A program made the translations under genes and the position numbers. Positions 9,765 to 22,105 of a stretch of 64,000 nt of DNA are shown in pieces. The stretch lies in contig JAHQIY010000009.1 in the NCBI GenBank assembly GCA_019054805.1, positions 1,240,001 through 1,304,000 on the forward strand, given 5' to 3'. Under the pieces are notes generated by a model. It had not been told where the DNA came from. It saw only the letters and a list, made by a program, of their open reading frames with translations, and ran no database searches. The stretch's first letter is position 1; the number at the start of each line of letters is the position of its first letter. Source of the stretch: Brachionus manjavacas. Lineage: Eukaryota; Rotifera; Eurotatoria; Ploima; Brachionidae.

Positions 9765-12700
9765 TTAGAACAATAAGACTCTAGAAATTTCTGATTCTTG
9801 AAAATGAAAGATTTAGGATTAATCACTTTTTTAAAAGTTTTTCTATTTCATAATAAAAAAAAACTTACAAATTTTATTTATCTGATCAGCTATCCGATTC
9901 TTGGAAAGATCAAACTTCGCCAACGGTCAACACTAATATTACTATTTAAAACCAAAGATAAAATTTACACTTTAAATTTAAACTTTTGATAACTGAAAGT
10001 TAAAAAATTAATTAATTTAAACATTTTATTTTGAAATAAGAATTTGATAATCAAAATTATCAATCCAATAGATACTATAAACAATATTTTGAAAAAATAA
10101 AATGAGGATTAAAATTAAAAACTGAAGAACTTTATAAAGTTAAAATGTAAGGTTGAATATTTGATTTAAAAAAATTAGCCTCCTAAATGAAAATAATGAA
10201 AAGCTGGTAGCGGATGGATAAAAAAAAAATCAAGCCTAGCTAAAATTTAATGAATTTAGCGAAAATTTTTTAACTAAAAATATCGTTTTCAAAAAATATT
10301 AATCATGCTTATTTTTGTGTTTTTGCTTTAATTAATCCTTATGTTTTACGGCTTTTCAATTTTGTTATAATATTTTCTCAAAAAGTTTACTCAAAGCCAT
10401 CTAAATTTTATTCGACTTTATTTGATTTTAGTTCATAATTCTTAAATCCTCATAAATGTTCTTCACACTCATAAGGAGACATGTGTTTTTTAAATCTGAA
10501 TCTATTTAAAATATTAAAAAATTAAAGGTTGAATAATATTTATAAATTTACAATTATGCTGACTGAAGGTTTTGCAAGTTTCTTTTTAAATCTTTTGATT
10601 TTAATTTTTTTTAAATAAAAATACTAGCTATTTTACAATAAATTTAATCAGATCTTATTACAAAAATATTAAATATTTAAATTTGAAAAGGAACAAATAT
10701 TTTGTTTTCAATTTCAATTTAAACTTTATCGAAATTTATTTCTAAAATATTGTAACTAAATATTTTATAATATTTTCAGGCTGATTTACGAAAAAAAATC
10801 AAATTAATTTATGGAACCTGAACTTTAAATTGGACGAATTTTAGAATAAATTTGTTTTCTAAGTATTGATTTATAGACTTTTTGAAATTCTAAATTTTCG
10901 CGACTATTCGAATAAATTTTAAAAAAATAATTTTATTTCTAATTTTGTTTATATTAAAAATATATATTTGAGACATATTTTCGGACAGCTTTAGTTATTG
11001 AAAAAAATGAATTCTAATTTAAAAAATTTTTGAAAATTAAATTCCATTAATGATTGCTTAGATGATTTAAATTTTTATTTTTTGGAAAAAAATAGCAATA
11101 ATACCAATTTTTAATTTACCTCATTACTTTTGTAAATAGTCTCGACTTTATTGTTTCAACAAATCTCAAGTTTCACAAAATTGCCTTTTACTCGCATGAT
11201 GATTTTAATTAGACTAAATAAACTTAAATTTTCCGGTAATCTCTTTTATTTAGAATGAGAAATTTAATATTTTACTCTTTGAAATTCATGTCCAAAGGCT
11301 TTTTCTCCAAGGAAACTCCAAGACAGCCGCTTAAACAAAAAATTAAATTTTAAGCCCTTTAAAAATTTAAAATATTCAAATCAAAACAATTATTTATATT
11401 CACAAAGTTTTGAGACAAAATAGGCTTTTGGTTTATTCTATAAACAAATAACTAGAATATAAGATATTTTTTTTCTCTTGAAATTTTAAAATTTATAGAA
11501 CAAAATTTTACTTTTTTTTATTTTCAATATGAATAATGAATCTAGTATTTGTACAATCGATAAATTTGAAGCTATCGCCTAATCCCCAATGTAAAATTTA
11601 TAAATTACATAATCGAAAAGGAAATTAACAAAAATGAAAAAAAAATAATTCTGTTTAAACCGAGTGGTAAATTCCTTTATTTTAGATATCTTGAACAGCT
11701 TAACCTGTTGGGTTTTCTGTTTTTTATTAGAAGATTACGTAATAAAAGGTTTAATTATTTTTAATTTAAAAACAAAATAAAAATTGATCGATCTAGATAT
11801 ATTTTGGATACTTTGTTATTTATTTATTGAAAAGTCTAATTTTATATAATGCTAATTTTTGTTTTGAAACAATCATACACTTTTCTCTTTGATACTACAA
11901 GTCCATAAGCTGACCCAGACAAAAAATTTTAAAAAAATATAAAAATCTTTACAAAAGCTAATTAGCTGTGTTAAATGACTTTTAAATTATTTGACATGAA
12001 ATTTAATTATAACATCAAGCTAATTTTGATTAATTTTTGCCTCTAATGAAAAACATTTAATGCTCTATAAACTAAACCAAAGCTTTTTAGATTATTTACC
12101 AAGCATTAAGCGGATAAGCAAATAATTTGTTATTCAACCTCTACAAAAAATTCGAATAGCTATTTGAATTGTAAAATTTTTAAAATAATTGAGTTAGTTT
12201 AAATCTAATTTGTTTGGAGAGTCCAATGGATAATTTATTGCCCATATTATGATTAATTGGTCTGGGCAATGATTTATATTCTTATACAATAAGACTAAAT
12301 ATTCTCTGAACTTAAGACTAACCAACTGATGAACACAATACCGACATATCTCACTCGGCTATTTGTTTATCTAATTTATAGATAACAAAGAATACTTTAT
12401 TTTTTAAAATAAAAAAAAAATGTTCTAAATAATTTTTGATATAAATCTAAAAAATCTAAAATGCAAATTAAAGTCCATCTGTTTTCTAAAATTGTCTAGC
12501 TAATGAAAATTCACTTAAAAAAACCCGCAAAGAAATTTTTCCTAAATTAATTTAATTTAATTTTACTTGCGTAATTAAAAAATCAATAATTTCATTTTTC
12601 ATCTATTGATTTAAATTGAAAAAATAAAAAAAACTGCTTTCTACAAGCCCAGTCAAACAAGTGCATACCGATATTTTTATTAATATTTTTATATCTAGAA

Positions 12701-14920
12701 TGTGGCGTGACCGAATCCTAATAAAAAAAACAAACCAAAACCTTTTTGTTTGAAAAGTTATTTTAAAAAATTTTATTAAATTTAAATTAATGATCCCCTT
12801 AGGAATTATTTAAGATTGAAAAAAAATGACTTTTTTTTCTTATTCCAGTCCAATGTTAATTATATCCTTTATTAAATTTTTCATTTGTTTTTAAGTAATT
12901 AAACTCATTTTCTTTTTTTGATAAAAAAATTTCAAATCCAAAAGTAAAAGGTTCAGGTGAATTTAATTTTGCCTAAAGCGATATGCTGCATTATCACTGA
13001 CGGACACCAAATCAAAGTCATAAATCAACAAAAAATTGTTCTATATGAAACTAGGCTATGTTTGAAAATCAGAAAAATATTCGGCAGAGAGAATTAAATT
13101 AGTTTTCTATTCGAAAACTTGAAGTCAGTGTTTCAAACACATCAATTCTAGGTCTTAGCCCCGATTTAATCAAAATCTGCTTAATCAGTTTTCTCATTTA
13201 AAACAAACGTATTATTCGATTCATCGATTTTGATATCGAATAAATCATTTCTAAGGAACTCTTGTTTACCAATTCACTTGATGATCCTAATTGAAATTTG
13301 AAAAATTGCACTTGATTTAAGATAACCAAAAAGAAAGAAAAACTTGGCTACTCAATATTGATAAATTTTGTTTCTCTAGCAAATATTTAATTTATTTAAA
13401 TAAAATATTAGATCTTTTTTGTTATTGTTGTGTGTGCTTATTAATTACTTTTTCTATATTTATAAATACTCATAAAGAAAAAAATAATTTCCTTTTTAGA
13501 TGAGAATTTTATTAAATAGACTTAATTTGACTCGAGTCTTATCTCGCAGAAGCACTTTCTTTTGGCTAAAATAATTTTTTTTATTGATTTCTCATTAAGC
13601 TTTAAATAAATGAATTTTATGACCGATAAATATTCTATTGCTTTAAAAAAAATCTATCTTAAGACTTCCGATTAAAATTTGAAATATTTTATCTTTTTTT
13701 AAAACTCGGCTGCTTTTGCTAGATAAATAAGATCAGAATTGTTAGCTTTTTACTTTTTAAAAGTTATGTAAGCAATCGAAATATACTGGCATTTATGCAA
13801 ATACCCATGGGTTTTTTTTACCTCATATCAATCAATTTATTTGAATACCATCGAAATAATATAAATTTTTCTGAATTTTTTTTCTGATAATTGATTACAT
13901 TTTAAAAGCGATTTTTGTGATTAATTTTTCTTTTGATATTTTACGAGTGAATTAGTAAAGGGTAAAAATTTAATTTATTATTTATACAAATAGCTGAAAT
14001 AACTTTTTAATAATTTTTTTTTGGTTTGCTTTTGATCGGGACTTGATATCTATCAATTAAATTTGAAGAGATTCTTCGAACTCCCTTATAAATCTGCCTT
14101 TTGAATACGCGAGGGTTTTGACGCTATAAATATAGCTCATTAAAAATCTATATTAAGCATTTGAATAAATAATTGATATTTCATAGCAAGTAAATGGGTA
14201 TAATTCTGAGATAATTCTCTGCTAGATGGCTGCGAACAATTATTTATGGAATTTTTTTGAATCAAACTAGGTATTTTAATTTGTTTAAAATTTCAATCAG
14301 TTTTAATCCATAAAAAGTTTAATATTCTATTTTTATTAAAATCTTCAATTTTTATTTTTTAATAAATTAAATTTTTATGCTTTTCAGATTAACACTAATA
14401 TTAGGCCTGATTAGTGATTATCCTATTAATACTCTTATTTATGCGTCAATAGACGTTTTGAATATTTAAATTTGTCTAATAAATATAAAATATAATATAA
14501 AATATATTTGAGACCGATTGAGATCGAAATATCATTATTCTTGAATTACAATTTGATCAATCGGTGACACCAAAAAGTATCTTCTATTGATTTATTTTCA
14601 ATTTTTTTTAAAGAAGAAGAGAGAGCACTGCAAACACAGCTAATTCGCTTTATAAAATTTAAAAAAAATAAAAAAAAAAGATGTTTAATTGAATTAAGTT
14701 TTTTTTATTTTTTATTTTGGGATTCATATAAGACAAAAATTACTGTTAAGTAAATACAATATTGTGATAAAGATAAGAAACGGTATAACAATTTTTTAAT
14801 TTTTTTAAAAATTAAAATGTTAATTTTTTAAAATTAAAATGACAATTTTTAAATAAAAAACAGCATTTTTTTCTAGACCAAAAATTCACTCTTTAATCAA
14901 AAAATAAGGTTCACAGATAG
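9765..14920. other. Long AT-rich region, no gene recognised
   Basis: More than 5 kb of A/T-rich sequence with poly-A and poly-T runs and no open frame of protein-like composition. I saw no RNA gene or clear transposon ends in it. It may contain highly decayed repeats that need similarity searches to show. Confidence 0.5.
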
Positions 14921-14924
14921 TGTG

Positions 14925-15227
14925 ATAGTAGCAGTAGTGACAGCGATTTAATGGAATTGCTTCCATTAAAGAGTCTTAGCCCTAAATGCAGTGGTGCTTA
15001 GTTCGTCAAGACCGTTTTTGACACTCGGTGCATTTACCAAATTTTCTGGAAGCTTATTCAAGTGCTTCGCCCCTCTGTGTTCATTCTTGTACATCTCAAT
15101 CAGGTCGCTTCTCGTACGTGGTTCTTAGGACGTTTGCACGCCGCTTAACTTTTTCAAGTGTGTTTATATCGCTCAAGAAGTATGGTCCCCAAGCTTGAAT
15201 AGCATATTCATATGTTTTGTCTCACAT
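14925..15227 (-). mobile_element. CR1-like LINE 3' fragment (minus strand)
   Basis: The minus strand encodes TYEYAIQAWGPYFLSDINTL then EKVKRRANVL, the RT C-terminal block found in the intact-looking relative at 20377-20460 (EFAITSWCPYLKKDIDIIEK). After a frame break it has KHLNKLPENLVNAPSVKNGL, the usual end of such ORFs. The 3' untranslated part holds a perfect hairpin TTTAATGGAA-GCAA-TTCCATTAAA (14946-14969) and ends in a CACTACTGCTACTATCAC tail. It is 5'-truncated and dead. Confidence 0.75.
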
Positions 15228-15415
15228 ATGTTTTGGGCAGCTTGCTCCAGATTTTTTGGGATACAGAATTTAGTCTAAATGGGGGTTGTTCGAAAGCTAT
15301 GTTAACACTTCAATATTTTGCTCATGGAACCACTCGTTCATTAATTTGGCTTAATGACAAGGGAAATTTACCAAAAGCACTAATTGCCGGTCATCATTAT
15401 CAGTTGATATCTTAG
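15228..15415 (-). pseudogene. Tc1/mariner transposase fragment
   Basis: On the minus strand, WFHEQNIEVLT, a stop, LSNNPHLD, another stop and ILYPKKS match the block of Tc1/mariner transposases that normally reads like W..ENNI.VL.WPAQSPDLNPIE.LW. The upstream CH(stop)AKLMNE fits the sequence after the second catalytic Asp. It contains at least three stops. The LINE fragment abuts its downstream side, probably as a later insertion or through deletion. Confidence 0.6.
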
Positions 15416-15626
15416 GCCTTCCATATCTTGGAAGATTCTTTTCATATTTTATTGATTTTTAAAAATGGCGTCAATTAAAAGGGATTGGACTTGTTGTCAA
15501 GAAAAAAGAAAAAAAATAATTCAAAAATTTATTTATTTTTTAATGATATATTTTTACTGATTTTACAAAAATATATCAGTAAAAAAATGTTCATTTTATA
15601 TTTATTGAATTCAATTCATAATATAT

Positions 15627-17021
15627 ATGGTTTAATTTTTTGTGTTTGAATTAAAAAATGTCTCCAATGTAGAAATAACATTGAAAAAGTGCGATGTTTC
15701 AAATATTTTTTTCAGTTTCAAAAAAAAAATAATTTTAAGTTAATATTGCAAGCATTTTCATATTTGAAATTAAACTCTTTGGTGAAATAGAATGAGTTTA
15801 ATATTTTTTTTGGAAATTTGAAAAAAAATATTGAAAATTCTTTTCTAACTTTCAAACAATTCTTTTCTTTATTTTTTACCGAGCAAATGCTCCTTCAGAA
15901 TAAAAACATATGAAAAAGCTAAAAATAAAGTTAAATGATATAAAATAAAGAAAAAAAAAGAATAAAAAGAAAAAACAAGAAAAATTTTTCATTCAGATTA
16001 AAGTTTCAGTAGTAGAAAAACTGGGTCTAGTCGGTTAGGTGAATCACTTATTATCCGAAAAATTCTTGTTCTTAGATTTTGTGAACTATTGGTTTACCCA
16101 ATTTTTTTGTTCAAAATAGAATTAGACGAACAATTTTTAGGTTATGTGAACAAATTGAAAAAAGTTATTTAATAGAATGCCTAATTCTCGAAACTGAAAT
16201 AAAAATTAGTTGATAATTATTTGATTTTTAATTTGAAGGAGCTTTAGAAATAGCTTAGCATTTGCTCTGATCTGTTTGATTTGGTAATGCTCTTTCCACA
16301 ATCCCAAATACCGAAATGCGCTCTCTACTTAAATCTTTGCCTTTCAGCATAAAATAATAAAAATTTAAGAAAATAATGTTTGACTTTGGGGGACATAGAT
16401 TCATCTATTTCGCAAAATTTACCTACTCCACCAAACTTTAAATTTTAATTTTTTCTAAATTTATTAAAAAATTTCAAAATTGGTGAACAATTTTTAGATT
16501 AGGTCAACTAATAGTTCATATAACCTGAGAACAAGAATTTTTCCAGTAACAGGTGAAAAACTTGGTTTTCTTCTTATAAAATTTTGACTTAAGTGATAAT
16601 TTACTTTCGTTTGGTGCATTTTAACAAAAATTAATTTATAAAAAATGCAAAACAGAGCGTAATAAGTTTTTTAAACTACTAATATTATCTTTAGGGATCA
16701 TGATATCACAAACCCAAAGTCAAAATTAAAAAAAAAACTAAGTTTTTAATGTGGCAAGTTTTTTTTTCTATTTAACTTTTTTGAAATTTTGAAATTACGT
16801 TGTTTCATTAAAACTCAATACTTAAGCATGTTAAAATTTGAAATATAATTACGCAATTATTTTTAGAATTGTAAAATAGAAAAAAAAACTTGCCATGTTT
16901 TCAATATTAACTTAGAATTATTTTTTTTGAAATTGAAAAAAATATTTGAAACATCGCACTTTTTCCATGTTATTTCAACATTGGAGACATTTTGTAATTC
17001 AAACACAAAAAATTAAACCAA
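15627..17021. mobile_element. Long-terminal-inverted-repeat element with nested inverted repeats
   Basis: The left arm (15627-15755) and right arm (16890-17021, read on the minus strand) share GGTTTAATTTTTTGTGTTTGAATTA, ATGTCTCCAATGT, GAAATAACAT and GAAAAAGTGCGATGTTTCAAATATTTTTTTCA, over roughly 130 bases. Inside, a second pair of inverted repeats lies at 16015-16112 and 16484-16575 (shared GAAAAATTCTTGTTCT, TGAACTATT and following). A LINE 3' tail is inserted at about 15880-15960 on the minus strand. No transposase frame is visible, so it is a non-autonomous, foldback-type DNA element. Clear target duplications were not found. Confidence 0.7.
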
Positions 17022-17035
17022 ATAAATACAGGAGC

Positions 17036-17718
17036 GCTACTCCACTTGAATTTTACGTTAAACGTATTTTACGTAAAATCACTTTAATTTACGTAATTTG
17101 AGGGAAAAAAGGTAAATTTACATAAAATACTTTTTTGAAAATTTTAGTTTTAAAAAGTGAGAAAATTAAAATCAAATTTTAAGATCAAAACGATCATTTA
17201 AAATTTTAAAACTTAATTAACTAATGATTTTGATAATTTTTAAGAAATAAATACTAAACATTACTTGTCATGTTATGTCTAATAATGGTTCATTATCAAA
17301 TTAACATCAAAATAATTGATCTCTAATTTATTTAACAAAAACAATCAACAATACAGGTTAAGTTAATTCAAAAATTCAAATTTATAATTTTTATATCCAC
17401 TCTTTCAAACTTAAATAATGTTAAGTATATTTTTTTTGTCTTTAAAAGTAAGTTTTCATTAAAATCAATTAAAATATTTAAACTTATTAAAGTTCGATCA
17501 AAAGGGATATTTTAAAATTTTAAAAATGAAAATAAATTTATTTCTTTTCTATTATAAAAAAAAATTATTCAATTTATATTTTGATCTTTTGATCTTGATC
17601 TCAAACTTCAACTTGTCCTAAAATTTTGAATTTTCGACTGTTTTTTGGCCGTTTTACATTTTACGGTAATTTTGGTAATTTACGTAAAATTCCGTAAATT
17701 TACGTTAATAAACGTTAA
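17036..17718. repeat. Possible MITE bounded by TTTACGTAAA-rich ends
   Basis: The left end (17050-17105) contains TTTTACGTTAAACGTATTTTACGTAAAAT and TTTACGTAAT; the right end (17650-17715) contains TTTACGTAAAATTCCGTAAATTTACG and ACGTTAATAAACGTTAATAC. The ends are inverted relatives of each other but not exact. The middle is AT-rich and non-coding. A related cluster (TTAACGTAAATTAGCGTAAAATACC) lies at about 63657-63682. An ACGT-centred palindrome cluster could instead be a set of binding sites; the element reading is more likely. Confidence 0.45.
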
Positions 17719-17976
17719 TACAAAAGCAAAAGCGACGTCCTTTCTTAACTGAGAAAGAGCTGAATAAAACTTTTTTTGTATTTTTTGAAAAAGTACAAAA
17801 AAACATTCTTTTTAGTAAAAAGAAGTCAAAAAGTACAAAAAAGATCTAATTTCCTTAGTTAAAATAAATGACAAAAAGAACAATTTTTGTTCCATTTAGA
17901 CATTTATGTTTTTTTTTTGTAGTTGTCAATAGATGATTCCGTGTAAGACTTCTCCGCAATTTTCTTGTATTAACTA

Positions 17977-17999
17977 ATTATTATTATTATTATTATTAA
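17977..17999. repeat. (ATT)n microsatellite
   Basis: About seven ATT units. Trinucleotide tails of this sort end the CR1-like LINEs in this window, so this may mark an old LINE 3' end on the plus strand (preceding sequence TTCTCCGCAATTTTC), but no coding remnant supports it. Confidence 0.5.
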
Positions 18000-18344
18000 A
18001 GACATTTATAAAATTTTATTGTATATTTTCACAAAAATCGAAAAACGCCTATTAAATACCTAAATAAAAGCATTTTTTCAAAGAAATCATTTTTTGTCTT
18101 ACTTTTGATTCTAATATAAATTGAATTATATAAAAAATGGTTTTTTATTACCAATTTAAAGAATTTAATTTTTTTTTATTTATCAGAAAAAATTTAATTA
18201 ATGTCATAACTTGATTTTTCAAATCCAGTTAGTTTGTAAGATAGAATTAATATTGAATTTCGTATCCACCAAATTTAAGTTAATGATTTTACTTGACTCA
18301 AAACTTGTGACTTAAACGCGACTCTGGAATTTATAGATTCATTA

Positions 18345-18605
18345 GTGGTAGTAGTATTAATCTTTGCTGCGACACCTAAAATGTAGAGTGTCTAAGTCCA
18401 TCACCACTATTTGGCAGCGTGAAGCTGAATCAGCCGATTCCATTAAATCTTTATAAGGCTTGTTTGAAGCTGGCGTTTCACTTTGATATTACCACATTTT
18501 TTTGGTAATTTATTCCAATGCGGCACTACCCTGTTTGAGAAAAAGGAATTTCTTGAGCTAACCTCAGCAGTTATTAGATGGCTTTTTCTATAAAATTCAA
18601 CAAAA
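18345..18605 (-). mobile_element. CR1-like LINE 3' fragment (minus strand)
   Basis: The minus strand encodes SSRNSFFSNRVVPHWNKLPK followed by KVKRQLQTSLIKI and a stop, the terminal block of CR1/L2-type ORFs (compare FFTDRIANIWNQLPE at about 20708-20755). The 3' part contains a GAATC-AGCC-GATTC type hairpin (about 18428-18442) and ends with a TACTACTACCACTAATG tail. Only about 260 bases remain. Confidence 0.7.
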
Positions 18606-18939
18606 ATACAACCAATCTTTTACATAAAATGAAATCGTTTTATTCAAAATTTTTAAATTAACTAAAATCGGATTTCTAGATGAATTTTAATTATAGATTT
18701 TTAAAATAAATCTAAAAAGTAAAAGCCATTATTAAATTTAATTAATTAATTTTCTAATAAGTTAGATTTAATTAAATCTCTAAATTTTTAATATTTGTAG
18801 AAATTAATTTTTATATTTTTTAAAATGTGTCCCAAATTTTTACGACTGACCCCCAACTATTAAAAGTCTTTTTAAAGGTAAATTTAAGAAAAACAAAAGC
18901 CTTGGCTAAATGTAAATTTATGAAAAATCTTTCGTAAAA

Positions 18940-20900
18940 AGTATTCAGCATGGCAAGCATATATGACAAGTGGCTGGTCAACCGAAAAAGAAACCATATA
19001 TAGATGCATAAATAAGGAATGTCAATTCGCAATCAAAGAAGCTGTACGAAGACACGAAAATAACCTAGCAATGAACGCAAAAAAAAATCCAAAGCTTGTA
19101 TACAATTATATTAATGGTAAAATGGCAGTAAATAACTGGATTAAAGCAGTGAACATTACGAGTTCAAATAGCATCACGACGGATCCTACAGAGATTGCGA
19201 ATTATTTAAATGATTATTTTAAATCAGTTTTTAACTAAGATGTTAATTCAAATTTTCCGGAATTTTTCTACAAAACCACAAAGGTATGTGACCCCGATCC
19301 AGTGGAAATGTTTAGCATAAGCAAAATTACTAACTCACTTGAAAATCTGGACCCAAATAAGACCATGGGACCAGACATAAAAAAAAGGTTAGTCCTAAAA
19401 AGTTGCGCTAAAGCTTTTTCATTTCCGATTTCCCTTATTTTTCGCGAGTCCTTTGTGACTGGAATAGTACCAACCATCTGGAAAAAGGCTTATGTTACTC
19501 CTCTTCATAAAGGAGGAAACATATTACAACCTTCAAATTATCGACCTATTTCGCTAACTTGTATCCTCTGTAAAGTCATGGAAGGTCTATTAAAAGAGGT
19601 CATGCTCAAACACTTGCTAGAAAACAGGCTCATTATGAAAGCTCAGCACGGCTTTCTCCCATAGAGGTCCTGCAGTACAAATTTACTTGAGACTCTGGAC
19701 CTGTTTACACATGCCTTATCAAATGGCTACCCCGTATATGTGGTGTACACCGATTTTGCAAAAGCTTTTGACAAGGTTTCACATTCAAAGCTAGTCTTTA
19801 AACTTAAATTTTATGGTTTTAATGAGCGTTTGATAAACTGGATAAGTTCATTTCTAACTGAGCGATCACAACAAGTCGTACTTGGCGAAGCAAAGTCAGA
19901 ATGGGCTGAAGTCACAAGTGGAGTTCCTCAAGGTTCTGTCCTTGGTCCCATTTTATTCATTATATACATAAATAATTTACTTGAGTGTATTCAAAACAGC
20001 TCGAAAGCGTACGCTGATAACAACAAGATTATATCCACAATTGTAGATTCTTCCTCTAAATACAAGTTACAATTTGACATTGATAATATATGTAAGTGGT
20101 CACGAGACTGGTCTGCTCAGCTTAATATCGAGAAATGTAAAGTTGTCCATTTTGGTCGTAAAAACTCAAAACATGATTATACAATTGAGTCATTTCCACT
20201 TAATAAATCAGTATGCGAAAAAGATCTCGGTATATTTATCAAAAATGACCTAAAATGGGACACACATGTAACATATGTCACAGCTAAAGCTAATAGGATT
20301 TTGGTTATGCTGAAAAAATCGCTCAGATATCCCTATGTAAACAAGATTAAACTACTGTACACTTCAATGGTCAGACCTCATTTAGAATTTGCCATAACCT
20401 CTTGGTGCCCTTACCTGAAAAAAGATATCGATATCATAGAAAAGATTCAACGTAGAGTAACTAAGTTAGTTCCAAATTTAAAGCACCTTCCTTACTCAAC
20501 ACGCTTAAGTAAATTCGGCCTGACGGACCTTACTACGAGAAGATTGAGAGGAGATCTGATCCAGTTGTTCAAATTAAATAATAAAATTGAGTTAGTTGAG
20601 TTCAATAATGGTTTAACCTATGGTCAAAGTGGTCAAGTATACGGCTTAAGAAGGCATTCAAAGACTCTACGTCGTGAACAGATAAAAAACTGTTCCTCGC
20701 GTTTCCATTTTTTCACAGATAGAATTGCAAACATATGGAACCAATTACCGGAAGATATAGTTAGCGCAAGAACGTTGAACATTTTTAAATCGAAATTAGA
20801 TGCTTGGCTTGTGAAAAAAGAAGCGACTGCTATAGCTCATTAGAGCTCTGCTCGGGTATTTTCCGAGTTGCAGTTCATATTACTACTACTACTACTAAAT
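18940..20900 (+). mobile_element. CR1-like LINE, 5'-truncated, with hairpin and (ACT)n 3' end
   Basis: The element spans the region upstream of the RT, the RT and a short 3' end. The 3' untranslated part (20844-20897) has a hairpin CTCGG-GTATTTT-CCGAG and ends in TACTACTACTACTA, the short-repeat tail typical of CR1/L2-type elements. The endonuclease part is missing. It is the youngest-looking LINE here because the main frame stays open for 367 codons after two stops near 19236 and 19662. Confidence 0.85.
18963..20843 (+). pseudogene. CR1-like LINE reverse transcriptase with mutated YADD
   Basis: Three collinear frames (18963-19238, 19302-19664, 19740-20843) carry the linker (NYINGKMAVNNWIK), the RT fingers (NYRPISLTCILCKVME), the palm (VVYTDFAKAFDKVSH), VTSGVPQGSVLGPILF, and the thumb/C-terminal region ending HFFTDRIANIWNQLPEDIV. 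The catalytic box, normally Y/FADD, reads KAYADNNKI, so the second catalytic aspartate is Asn. Stops at about 19236 and 19662 also break it. The enzyme is therefore inactive on two counts. It would have primed reverse transcription of its own RNA at nicked chromosomal DNA. Confidence 0.85.
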
Positions 20901-21340
20901 TTAATAAAAATTGATAATTATATGTTTATACATGCGAAAAATTTTAAAAATATTTAAATTGTCTAGGTAATTCTATTCGCATAATATAAAAATAATTTTT
21001 ATTTCAATAAAAGACTAAAATAAAGCTTGTTTTAAATTAGCTCCGCTTTTTTAAAGTTAATTTTGTTCTTTTCAAATGATAAAAATACTTCTATAATCAA
21101 ATATTTTCTCTAAAGCATGGAATTTTAACAAACTGAATAAACTGAATTAATTTTAACGAAAAAAAATTAATTAATCCAATATTAAATCGATCAGATCTTT
21201 ATGATATTTTCAAAATTATTATAATTATGACCTACAAAAACATCTTTTTTTCTATGGCAACATCATGCTTTCTTTGAAAAAAATTAATTTAAATTTAAAA
21301 AGAATTTATTTTGGATAAATTTTTTATTAAGGCAAGTAAA

Positions 21341-21736
21341 ATGAGCAAAAAAACCCAATCAATTGACGAAGACGTGCACATTTGCTATGAAGATCAGTCA
21401 AAAATAAATAAGTTTGCCATAAACAACACCAAATTACACGATTTCCAAGACGATTTGGTCGAAAAAAAGAAAGAATTGACCAATTTGAATGAAGCTATTG
21501 ACGAATTGGTAATTTTAGATGAGACTGAGATGATACCTTTTCAATATGGAGAAATATTCACTCATTTGAGTGTGGAGGAGGCCAACCAAGAATTGGAACG
21601 AAGCAAGCAAGTAATCGAAGATGAGATCAATTCTTTGGAAGATAAAGTTAAATCGACCAAAAAAGTTCTATCTGACCTTAAAACTCAACTGTATGCCAAA
21701 TTTGGAAATAAAATAAACTTAGAGGAATCCGACTAA
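21341..21736 (+). CDS. PFDN4: Prefoldin subunit 4
   Basis: A single-exon gene of 131 codons for a beta-type subunit of the hexameric prefoldin chaperone, which hands unfolded actin and tubulin to the cytosolic chaperonin. It matches PFDN4 through its length: a short acidic N-terminus, YEDQSKINKFAINNTKLHDF, a coiled-coil helix with KKKELTNLNEAIDEL, the central hairpin MIPFQYGEIFTHLSVEEA, a second coiled coil, and the C-terminus TQLYAKFGNKINLE. Vertebrate PFDN4 is about 134 residues. I chose the ATG at 21341 rather than an upstream in-frame TTG. It converges on LIG3, whose stop is about 370 bases away. Two AATAAA-like signals follow at about 21811-21840. Identification is firm. Confidence 0.95.
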   Translation: MSKKTQSIDEDVHICYEDQSKINKFAINNTKLHDFQDDLVEKKKELTNLNEAIDELVILDETEMIPFQYGEIFTHLSVEEANQELERSKQVIEDEINSLEDKVKSTKKVLSDLKTQLYAKFGNKINLEESD

Positions 21737-22105
21737 TCACCTTTTAGCTATTCAAATGGTTCAAAGATTTAAATTTTATTTATAGCAGCCTAATCGATTA
21801 ATATTTATTAAAATAAATAATTTCCGTATTAAATCTTTATTTATTTGTTCCTAATTAGATAATGAAAAATCAAATCAAAAATATTCACATTTCTTAAATG
21901 ATAAAGTGGGAAAATTGAAAATTTTACTTGTTTTTTAAATTTATTCAAAATCTTAAGTAAAAAAAATTTAAATAATTTTATTTTTAATGAAAAAAAATTC
22001 AAGTCGATAATTTGAATATAAAAAAAAAGTTCCAATAAAAATTTTTTTATAAAAACATCAAAAAAAAGAATCTAAAACAAAATTAACAAAAAAATATTTA
22101 AAAAA

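Noticed and set aside
15212..15415. Plus-strand 67-codon ORF as a gene
   Set aside because: The minus strand of the same segment matches Tc1/mariner transposase, so the plus frame is antisense.
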